Assembly (NCBI GenBank): GCA_964570325.1
Contig: CAZMXS010000018.1
Location: 1-64,000 of the forward strand
DNA: 64,000 nt
Direction: 5' to 3'
Source: CAZMXS01 sp964570325
Lineage (GTDB): Bacteria > Verrucomicrobiota > Kiritimatiellia > CAIQIC01 > CAZMXS01
Part shown: positions 16,312 to 25,700 of the stretch, in pieces
Layout of the letters: each line of letters starts with the position of its first letter
How positions within the stretch are numbered: position 1 is the first letter of the stretch
Translations under genes and position numbers: made by a program
The notes under the pieces: model-generated
Database searches by the model: none
What the model was told of the DNA's origin: nothing
What the model saw: the letters and a program-made list of their open reading frames with translations, nothing else

Positions 16312-18355
16312 AATAATCCCACCGGCAGGCCCGCACGCGGAAATAGCCGCTATCCGCCAGATTAGTCAAAACGGCGGTATTGGTCGGCGCGACCGGCGGG
16401 AAGTTGGTTTGAATCCCAGTCCACGTTCCGAACATATCGGCCGCCCATTCCAGAATCTGTGTCGCCTGGCTACCGCCCTTCCACTCCAGCCGGCACACCT
16501 CATGGGTAGCTTGGATAGTATTGAATCGCAAGCATGAGTCGCCGTCTGTCGGGATCGTGTCGCTCGTGTATTCCTGCCAGGTGAAAGCTCCGTCGCCGTC
16601 CGGGTCCAACAACGCCACCGCCTCAAAATCACTCGTCCACGCGAATCCCGCCAGCCACATCTGCGGTGTGTGGGTGTTCGTGGTATAGTTCAAGTCGAAG
16701 TTTCCGTACAGCGCCTTCGGTCCATCCATGGTGACAAGCAACGGATTGGTCGTCGCGCTGCCCGCGTCCACCGTGCCGGTCCAGCGCACGAAATGGCAAT
16801 AATCGCCGGCCGCGCCGTTCACTGCTATTTGCGTGCCGGCAGACCACCAATTGGGAAAAGGATAGACCGTTCCGAATCGCCCTTCGTCCTGCGTATTCAA
16901 CCAGTAGTTGGTCTCCCAGCGCCAGATCAGCAGGGCATCGTTGGTCTGCACCATGACGCAGTTCGTGCCGCCCCCGAAACCCGGGCTGTTGCCCAGCAGG
17001 CTCCACCCGGAGCAGTAATACTGGGTCGTTCCCCGCTCGACGAATTCGATCATCGTGTTGGTCACCGTGCTGCCGACTGCGTTGGAAGCGATCTGATTCA
17101 CCGGGCCATCCGGCCCGTAGCGTGAATGCACCCAGAGCCGAACATAATCGGCCAGGCACTCGTCCAACCACAGCGCATTCGTGCCCGCGTACCGGACCAC
17201 CAACAGGTCAGGCGCGCCGTCGCCGTTCAAGTCGCCCGCCGCCGCGGCCTGGCTCAATTCCGGAGCAAAGGGTTGCACACTTCGACTGAAATTAGTTCCG
17301 TCCAGGTTGAACCAGATCGCGTTGTCGCCCCACCCCACCGTGGCAATATCCGGGCGCGCGTCGTTGTTCCAATCCCCGACCGCGACGCCTTGCGCGTCAC
17401 TGCGGTCGGCGCCAAGCGGATAGGCGTCCAGCACGCCATTCGTCCGATTCAGGTAAACCACGCTGGGGCCCGGCCACGAATTGGCCACCACCACATCCAG
17501 GTTGCTGTCGCCGTTGAAATCCGCGAGAGCCGCCGCATGGCTTTCATCGAGGCGGCTGCTCGTCCACCAGAGGCTGAAGGCGGCGGCGCCATTATTGCGG
17601 AAGAGGCGGCTGGCCCCGTTGTTCGCAAGGAAGACATCCAAATCGCCATCGTTATCCATATCGCCCAAGGCAACCCCATAGGTGTGGTCCATCTGGAACG
17701 CCGGCTGATCCTTGAGTGTAAATGCGCCGGTGCCGTTGTTGGTGAGCACCAAACTGCGGAAACCGAATACCGGCGTGCCGCGGCTAACGACGATATCGCG
17801 GTGGCCGTCGCCGTTCAGATCGCCAATGGCCGCCCCGGTGCAGTAGTTGGTAGCCAACCGCACAGTCCCGGTGAACATGCCGGCGCCATTATTATACCAG
17901 AGCCACCCGCCATCCTCGCGCGCTACGAAGACATCCGCGTCCGCGTCGCCGTCGAGCAAGCCCGCCGCGACGCCATAGGTGATGCCGGTGCCGAGCCACT
18001 GGCCGCTGTTGGTCACGATCGGAATAAATCCATTGGTCATTATGAAATAGACCTGGTCGGGTCCTTCATTGCCGATAAACGCATCCCGGACACCGTCGCC
18101 ATTGAAATCAGCCAGCGCCACCGCATAGCTGCCGGTGCTCCCATTGGTGGCGCAGGCGCACTCCGTGAATGTCCCGCAACCGGCCCAAGTGGCCGATGGA
18201 CCGAACGGAAGCGCGAGTCCCCATCCCAGCGCCAGCCCGACCAGTCGGAGCGCGCGCGGGTATGCCGGACCACCCGCCCCCAACGTTGCCACGCGCCGCC
18301 GATCACAGGGTCCGGTACGGGTTGCGCCTGTACGCCGCATCAACACCGCTTCCAT
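16310..18355 (-). CDS. Secreted FG-GAP/VCBS repeat protein
   Basis: About 681 residues. After a long basic leader and a hydrophobic signal segment come repeated Ca2+-binding FG-GAP/VCBS units: DFNGDGVRD, DLNGDGHRD, DMDNDGDLD, DFNGDSNLD, DWNNDARPD and DLNGDGAPD, spaced about 45-60 residues apart, as expected for a beta-propeller. A dockerin-like 'DPDGDGAFTWQEYTS' and a C-terminal beta domain ('ILEWAADMFGTWTG ... YFRVRACRW') follow. It is the last gene of the secreted block. ATG 18355 is preferred (GAGG seven bases upstream, TGATG overlap with the preceding stop); a GTG one codon earlier is possible. Its role is unknown, presumably extracellular adhesion or ligand binding. Confidence 0.82.
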   Translation of the reverse strand: MEAVLMRRTGATRTGPCDRRRVATLGAGGPAYPRALRLVGLALGWGLALPFGPSATWAGCGTFTECACATNGSTGSYAVALADFNGDGVRDAFIGNEGPDQVYFIMTNGFIPIVTNSGQWLGTGITYGVAAGLLDGDADADVFVAREDGGWLWYNNGAGMFTGTVRLATNYCTGAAIGDLNGDGHRDIVVSRGTPVFGFRSLVLTNNGTGAFTLKDQPAFQMDHTYGVALGDMDNDGDLDVFLANNGASRLFRNNGAAAFSLWWTSSRLDESHAAALADFNGDSNLDVVVANSWPGPSVVYLNRTNGVLDAYPLGADRSDAQGVAVGDWNNDARPDIATVGWGDNAIWFNLDGTNFSRSVQPFAPELSQAAAAGDLNGDGAPDLLVVRYAGTNALWLDECLADYVRLWVHSRYGPDGPVNQIASNAVGSTVTNTMIEFVERGTTQYYCSGWSLLGNSPGFGGGTNCVMVQTNDALLIWRWETNYWLNTQDEGRFGTVYPFPNWWSAGTQIAVNGAAGDYCHFVRWTGTVDAGSATTNPLLVTMDGPKALYGNFDLNYTTNTHTPQMWLAGFAWTSDFEAVALLDPDGDGAFTWQEYTSDTIPTDGDSCLRFNTIQATHEVCRLEWKGGSQATQILEWAADMFGTWTGIQTNFPPVAPTNTAVLTNLADSGYFRVRACRWDY

Positions 18356-18822
18356 CACTGGGCCTCAAGCCGCGCCACAAGCTGTTGCACCGGCTCCGCA
18401 TCCCCGGCATAGGATTGCTTCGCGCAGCCGGCCAAAAAAACCCGCACCACCGTTTGCCGTCGGGCGCGATATTCGGCGGGGCTGATGATCGCGCGCGCCA
18501 GCATGGCCTGCGCGCGCCGGATTTGCTCCTCCGCCTGCCGGTACGGGGCCAGCAGCGCGGGAGGGATATCCGGCAGATTAAAAAGCCGGCGCAACCGCTG
18601 CTGCTCCGGGGCGGCCAGACTGAACGCGGGCAGCCGCACCTGGGCGCCATTCGGTCGTTGCAGGAGCACTGTTTGCCCATCAAAAGCCACGGCTTGCGCC
18701 TCGATGGCATGCCCGGCCGCATTGGTCCAGACATCCGCCCACGTAAAGGAACCCGCCGCGCCCAGCGTGGCCCACAGCACCATGAGCCGAGGCGCTCGGC
18801 CGATCCGAATTCCGCGGCGCAT
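18355..18822 (-). CDS. Small secreted SHD1-like domain protein
   Basis: 155 residues: a signal peptide ('LMVLWATLGAAGSFTWA'), then one SLA1-homology-1-like unit, 'WTNAAGHAIEAQAVAFDGQT' through 'VRLPAFSLAAPEQQRLRRL', of the type common in planctomycete and verrucomicrobial secreted proteins. A short, helical and charged C-terminal part follows. The start at ATG 18822 shares a base with the upstream stop (TAATG); it also overlaps the downstream gene, so it is translationally coupled on both sides. Function unknown; the SHD1-like call rests on pattern recognition. Confidence 0.7.
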   Translation of the reverse strand: MRRGIRIGRAPRLMVLWATLGAAGSFTWADVWTNAAGHAIEAQAVAFDGQTVLLQRPNGAQVRLPAFSLAAPEQQRLRRLFNLPDIPPALLAPYRQAEEQIRRAQAMLARAIISPAEYRARRQTVVRVFLAGCAKQSYAGDAEPVQQLVARLEAQ

Positions 18823-19718
18823 TACTTGACGACCTCCAACCGAAAGAGTTGAGCGTTGGTCATGGGCTCGACATAGAAGATCATCCATGTCTCGTGACCG
18901 GCAGTGTAATCCAATTGCGCGCTGGCGGTGGGCGCGGTCCGGAATGCGGAGCGGCTCCACTTCAGGTCCGGTCCCGGGGTGTCGGCCGACGCGCTGTATA
19001 ACCGATACGTGGTGCCATACTTGGGCATGAAACTCAACACCACCTGACCGTTGGATGTTCTCATCCAGTCCCGAATTTTGAAAATATCATTGGCGAACTC
19101 CGGCGCTGTGCCGGCCAGGTACTCTTCGCCGTTGGAAGCACCATCGCCGTCGAAATCATCCTCGGGCAACACTTGAGTGATATCCGTGTAGCGGCCGTTG
19201 GAGTTGTAGATGATCAGCATCTCCTCCCACAGATCGGAAAGCCCGTCATGATCCGCGTCCGTGCCGATATTGAGATCCAGCCGGACGGCGTCGCCCGGAT
19301 TGCCCACCGGCGGGACGGCGGAGGTGTTCATCAAGCTCTGCTGCACGCTGCCCACCCACACGGAGATGGCCGCCGCATCGCCGCGCCGCGCCGCATACCG
19401 GGCATAGCGGGCGCGCGCCGCGTAATCCATCGGCGCCTCCAGCACGTAATTGATGCCGTGGCCCAGCAGCTCATTGGCCGTGAAACGGGCGCATTCGTTG
19501 GTGCCGACTCGCAGCACCAATACGGTGTTGTCGTCCTGAATCACCGGCCAGCCGTATTCATTCAGCAGCATTCCATAATAGCGGAACGATGGCAGCGGCG
19601 GCAGGCCCGACGCCACGGGCGCGAGACCCAGCATCGCGACCAGCGCCAACCCCCAGCCGAAACCGATCCGGCCGCCGGCGCCGCGTGCCGCCGGCCGGCG
19701 AATGCCCAAAGCGTTCAT
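18822..19718 (-). CDS. Secreted protein with thrombospondin-type-3/EF-hand-like Ca2+ repeats
   Basis: About 298 residues. A signal peptide (hydrophobic 'FGWGLALVAMLGLAPVASG') is followed by an unrecognised domain, then two acidic calcium-binding loops, 'DADHDGLSDLWEE' and 'DDFDGDGASNGEEYLAGT', and a C-terminal beta domain ('GTTYRLYSASADTPGPDLKW ... QLFRLEVVK') of the kind that closes many Kiritimatiellota secreted proteins. I chose ATG 19718 over 19736 because an AAAGGA lies eight bases upstream. It lies 22 bases after the giant gene's stop and is coupled to the SHD1-like gene, so it is part of the same operon. Role unknown. Confidence 0.72.
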   Translation of the reverse strand: MNALGIRRPAARGAGGRIGFGWGLALVAMLGLAPVASGLPPLPSFRYYGMLLNEYGWPVIQDDNTVLVLRVGTNECARFTANELLGHGINYVLEAPMDYAARARYARYAARRGDAAAISVWVGSVQQSLMNTSAVPPVGNPGDAVRLDLNIGTDADHDGLSDLWEEMLIIYNSNGRYTDITQVLPEDDFDGDGASNGEEYLAGTAPEFANDIFKIRDWMRTSNGQVVLSFMPKYGTTYRLYSASADTPGPDLKWSRSAFRTAPTASAQLDYTAGHETWMIFYVEPMTNAQLFRLEVVK

Positions 19719-19739
19719 GGCTCGTTTCCTTTCCATTCG

Positions 19740-22700
19740 TTATTGTCCCGGATAATTGCCCGAGTAGGAATACGTCTCGAAGAACAGCTTGATGTCCTTG
19801 ATGCCTTCGCCATCCCCCCGCGCTCCATTGATGAAATACTCCAGCGCCAGCCGACGGTCGCCATGCAGCGCCCCCGCCGGGATGATCAGATACCACTGCG
19901 TGTTCCAGACCGACCGGCCGACCAGGCGGCTGCTGTAATCCAACTGCGAGTTCCACGTGCCAGTGTCGTTGTAAGCGCGCATGGAACCGTAACGCCGCAT
20001 GGCGGCCAGCGAACCTTGCAGGGAATGGTACATCGGAATCCAATCCGCCGTGTTGATCTCCGCCGCGCCGAGCGACTTCGGCACGGGTATCGCCAGATCC
20101 TGCACCAGCCAGGAACGCAACGTGTCCCCGTTCAGATCGGAAGGCGAACGGATAATGTCCACGCCGGCCGGCACCAGGTAAACCACCGGCGTTTCCGACA
20201 ATCCACCGCTGATCACGTTGTTGTTGTAGTTGCTGAACCAGACGCCAACGCTGCGAATCTTGGTGGCGAAATGCGAAGAGTCATAGGCGCTATCGGTTCC
20301 GGCCAGCACGCGGCCGAAGAAGTTATGGCCGAAGTCAATCGTCGTGCTGAACGGGATGACCAGGCCGGGCTCCTGCGGCTGCAGCCCGCCCTGGGCGGAG
20401 AACGGGAGGCAATACCGCGTGAAGGCCGACAGGTTAAAGAGGTTATCCACCCGGCATTCTTCCAACGCCTGGCGCCAGTTCTCATCGCCGGCGGCGCCGG
20501 GAGCAATCCGGTAGAGTTCCGTGCGCAAGGAAAACCGCTCGCGCAATCGCTGGGGGTTGTTGAAACCGAGCAGTCCATCCAGATCCGCCCAGTTGGCCTT
20601 CATCTGCGCCAGGATATCCGCCAATCCCGGCTTGGTGTAACGGCTCGCCACCTGCGGCTGGCCATTCGCAATCAAACCGATGGTCCGCGCCCGCACCACG
20701 TCGCCCAGGAACTTGCTGCCGGGATCGGCGACCGTGTCGGCCGGCAGCAGGCCGGTTTCATAATCATAAGCCTTGGCCGCCAGGTAAGTGTAGCGCGCCG
20801 CCAGATCGAACGCGGACTGGTAGCGGCTCACGGCGTCGTCCCGGAAAATGCGGAAAGCCATGTCGTTATACCGCATGGCGTTGATTCGGTTGGCCGTCTC
20901 CGTGCGGGTCCGCTGGCGGGTGGCCAGCAGGCGCGCCCCTTCCTGCTCGACGGCCACCATGGCCTGGTAGGCCTGAATCAATCCCTGGAACTCGGCCTGC
21001 GCCGCGTCCAGCGCCTCCTGCTGCCGGCGGACCAGTTCGCCGATCTGCGCCTCCTGATCATCGGCCTCCAGATTGTAATCATGCGTCAACTTGGCAATCG
21101 TGGTTCCATATTCGGTCGTATCCACAATGAAAGTCGCCGCGATGGACGACATTTCGAGCAGCAGTTCCTTCCACGTGCCGATCGCCTCCTGCGCATCGCT
21201 TGCGGCCATAATGGCCGCCCGCACGGCAAAGTAAATGTCGCCGCCGTCAGACGTCCCGACAATTTGCGAGCTGGGCACCAGGTTCACCGCATAATTCCGC
21301 TTGGCCCGCCCGCTATCCTTGTGGCAGCGTTCCAGGATCTTCTTGACCTTCAGAACGGCTTCCAAGGTGCTCCGCAATTCCTTGACGGTCGCCAGGCCGA
21401 CCTGATTCCGGAAATCGTCAAGCTTGTCGGGCGCGAACGTCTTGACGTACCAGTCGAAGCTCTCGTTCAAGTAATCGGTCTTGTTTTCATACGTGTCCAC
21501 CGCCTGCCGATATTTCAACAATTGTTTGAGGAAGGCGCCGTACGCCATTTGCAGGCGGCCCTCGGCGCGCCGTGGATCGGTCCATTGCGCCGGTTTGCAC
21601 GGCAACCCGTTATTGGCATAGGTAAAGACGATAGTGTTGGTGATATCGCGCTCCGGCTCGCCCGGCGCCGCGTTTGTCATGAATCCATACGGCACCATCG
21701 TGGAATGTTTGCGATTGCCTTCGAACACATACGTGCAGGCATAAATCGGCTCCACATCGGTTCCGCTCCAGCCCAGCGCGGACAGATCCACGTACATGTA
21801 ATGGTAAACGTCAGGACCGTCGTATCCGCTGGGATAGGTTTTCCCCGTGCCGATGTCAGCCGGATACGGGTAGCCGTAAATCTCGATCAACTGGCGCCGG
21901 TAATCCGCCTCCTGATCGTTGGCCGCGGCCTGGAAATTAACCGCGCTTTGCTGCTGCTGGCGCAGGATGCGATTGGCCTCCTGAACCTGGTCGAAGACCC
22001 GTTGGGCATTGTTCAGGGCGGTCTCCGCGCGCGCCAGGATCTGTTCAAAATGCGTTGTCCCACTGTCAAGCGCGGCGGGGCTGATGTCAAACGGGATGGT
22101 CGCGCGGCCCAAGCCCAACGGATTCAGCCCGCGGTCGGCGTTGTCCACAGCTCGCTGGACCGAATTCAGGCTGGCGGCGATTTCCGCAAGGGCCGGCACG
22201 GTTGAGCGATCAATCTTCAGAATATCCGGGTCGTCATAATCCACATTGGCCGCCAGCGCGGGCATATCGTTGGTCCAGTAGGTCGCATCTTTGGCCACGG
22301 CGCTATAGCCATTGTATGCGCGGTCCGGCAGCACGGTGCCGCCGTTCTCGTTCAGCGGCCAGTAACTCTTCAAGCCCGCTTCGCCGCCAGTCAGGCGGCG
22401 GTCCCGCAAAGCGGCAATCTCGGCGGCGCCGCGCGCCGTGTCCCAAAGGCGCACCTCAGCCAGCCGCCCGTGGTAGGAAATCGAGCCGGACGACCGAGCC
22501 AGGCCAATCGTATTGCTGACGAGCGTGACGCTGGCCGGCACGGGCAGCCCCGAAGTCTGCAGCGCCAGCGCGCCATTGACATAGAGGCACGCTTGCGTGC
22601 CCGCCAACACCGCGGCGACATGGGTCCAGACGCCGGTGGTCAGCGGCGCGCCGGCGGCGGCCACGCCGGTCACCAACCCCGTGGTGATCGCCAGGCATGG

Positions 22701-25700
22701 CGTCCGGTTGGTGGCCTTCAAGTAAAGCGCTACGCGGGTGCCGCGATTGTAGCTTTCAAAGTCGAGCAGCGCCATATCGCGGGCGCTATCCCCACCCTCG
22801 AACTTCAGCCACATTTCGATCGTAAAGTCGCTGTCAAAGAAGGCGCCCGCCGGACAGGCAACGAAGCCGGCGCCGGCCATGCCCAGCGCAGCGGCATTTG
22901 TCAGCCAGGCGGACGGCGCGGGCAGCAGCGAATTGCCGAGCATCCAATTACAGAGCGCGCCGACTCCTGCGCGCGCAGCCCACTGCCCCACGCCCCATCC
23001 CCGGTTGGTGTTGCTGTCCTGGTAGCCGGGGAAGAGATCGCCCGCCCCCTCGGTATAGCTCTGCCGGTATGTGCCCTGAACAATGTCAACCCCGGCGCGC
23101 GCCAGCGCCGCGCCGGACTCGGCGAATTTCTTTTCGTCGTAATAATCCACGTCAATGGTCGCGTCGCCCAGGAGCATGGGCGAAATGGAGGGTTGGCCCC
23201 AGTCGAAGGTGGGATGCCGCAACAGGCTGTAATAGACGCCCAGCGCGTCGAGATAATAACCCCAGGCATCGCCGTGGCCCTGCGGGAACCGGGCGGCCGC
23301 CGTGCCCTGGTCAATGACGGGGTTGGTGTGACCGGTGATGTCATAGTTCACGGCGTAAGCCACCTCGCCGGCGTTTTCTCCCTTGGTAAAATTCCAATAC
23401 AGGCGATTATAGACGGGCGCTACGTTCATGCCGGGCGCCAAGCCGGGATTGCCGCGCCCGCGCAACAACGCCAGTTCCTCCTCCAGCAGGGATCCGACCT
23501 GGTTCTGGAAACAGAAGATCGCGGGGGCGTATGCGCCATAATCCACCGGCAGGACGGCGGTGTTGTTGAGCGCCATCGAAGATCCGAAACCGATCGTCGG
23601 ATCGGCGGCGTCGGCATAGGCCTCATTGCCCAGCAGCATGTACAAATCGTTGAGCCGCGACGCCGCGAGCAGCAGTTGCTGATTGGCGTCCGCGTCATTC
23701 AGCCCCGCCAGGTCCACCACCGTCCGGGCGCGATTCAGGATGGTCTGGTACATCTGAATCAGCCCCACATTGTTCACATTGTCCGGATTCAGCGCCACGT
23801 CGCCCGCATAAGGCGGCCCGGCCTGGCTGATCATGCTGATCTGCGTATCCACGGCATTGTTGTACAAATCCCGCATGCGCTGCTCGAAGGGATTCAGGTT
23901 GTTCAACAAGCGTTGGACCCAGCCTTCCGCGAGCGCAAAGCCGGTAAACGCGCTCCAGTTGGTGCCCACGACCGGGGCCACGCTATTGGAGACGGCGCGA
24001 TAGCGAAGCGCGAAAAAGCGGTTCAGCAGATCCTGCGGCGACTGGCCGTCGAGAACCAAGTAGTTGAGACCCGTGCCGTTGGTGTACACCTCGCAGGCCG
24101 CGGGATCGTCGGGCGTGGCGCCGTTGGGAGTCGGCTCCGTCCAGCGCCACTCGAATTCATAATTACCCGGTTCGCCCGCGAAATCCAGGCTGTGCCGCAT
24201 GCTCATCTGCGCGGACAGCAGGTTATACTGATCCTCCAGCGGAATCACCTGTCCGGTGGCCAGGTTGGTGTCAACGCGCAGGATCGAAACCGTGATGGGC
24301 AGGCCGGAGTTCACGCCCAGCGCCGGGTTCGTCGCATTATTAAACGCCAGCGCTACATAGCCCGCGCCCTTGCCGGGCGCATGCAGGGCCAAGCCGCTGA
24401 ACGGCTGGTTGGGCGCCACCCGCGCGGTATCCACCGCCAGCTTGCCGACGGCGTTGGCCCAGTCGGTGTAGAAGGCGTTGTTGGTGGGCACCAGGTTCAT
24501 CAACGCCAGCCGCGTGCGCGTATCGAGCACATTGTCCAGCAGATAGCCGGCGCCGGTCGTAGGTTGCACATATTGGCCGACCAGGACCAGATTGCTTCGA
24601 CTGCGGGTGGGATCATAATAGAAGCGCCCGCTCAAATCCGGCGGCAGGCCGTAAAAATAATAAAAACCGTTGCGCGCATAGATGGTCGGCGCCGCGCCGC
24701 CCACCGTGAATCCGTAGTCGGTCAACGCATTGGTGATGGTCGCCCCCCGCGGGCAAACCGGGTCGTATAAAATCACGCTGACATTGTTGAGATTGGAGCT
24801 TTCCACGGTTGACTGCTGGTAAACCACATCCACGCTGAGCTGATTCCAGATATCCGGCAATCCATCGCGGGCCTCGATCAGGGTGTCGCCGACAGCCAGA
24901 GTGGGCACTGATCCCGGCCAGGAAACGGTCCAAGCCACCGTGATCGGACGGCCGTTGGTGGGATACGACGTCTTGGCATAGTTCACCGTCCCCGTGCCGG
25001 GCAGCCACGGGATTGGCGTGCCGACAGCCGGCTGCAGCGCCGCACTGAGGCCGGGGAACCAGAAACCGGTCTGTTGCGGATAGTAATTGTGCATGGCCAC
25101 CGCCGCCGTCGTGGTTCCCACCAAGCCGGCGGCCACGGCATACCAGCTCTTGTCGCGCGCCTGCCAGGCGGGGCCGTAATCCTTGAAATCCGCGCCGGTC
25201 CAATGGTTGAGCAATAAATCGAGCGGATGAGGTCCATTTAACAAATTGCCCGCCGTCGTGGCCATGGTGAAGGCGGTGTACACCTCATCGGTTCGCACTA
25301 CGCGCAGGGCATCCATCGCCGGCCGGCCGGTTTCAGGATTCAGGTGATTGACCAGCACAAAGGGCGCGGACTCGCCGAAAGCCGCATTGAGATCATCGCG
25401 CAAGGCATAGGCAATGGTATAGGCGCCCTGCGCGCTCAAAATGGCATGCTCCTCGTTCGGATTGTAGCCCGGCCGGGTCTTGTCGTTCTGGTAATACAGC
25501 GTGGCCTGTTCGTCCGCGGTGTAGCGCCGCGATCCCAACGCCGGCGCGCCGGGCTCCTGCAGGACGGCATTGAATAGCAGCGCCTTGTGCCCGCTGACCA
25601 TGTCCAGCACGAGATGTCCCTTGAATGGATCGAACGGGAGATAGGCCGTCAAAGTCTCCGGACTCAAGTCTTCCGCCACATTGTACATGGCGGCCTGCCG

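Noticed and set aside
19173..22205. A plus-strand frame of about 1,000 codons without a stop inside the giant gene
   Set aside because: It is antisense to the giant protein and the Ca2+-loop protein, has Arg/His/Val-rich low-information composition and no recognisable motif; such frames are expected in GC-rich coding DNA.
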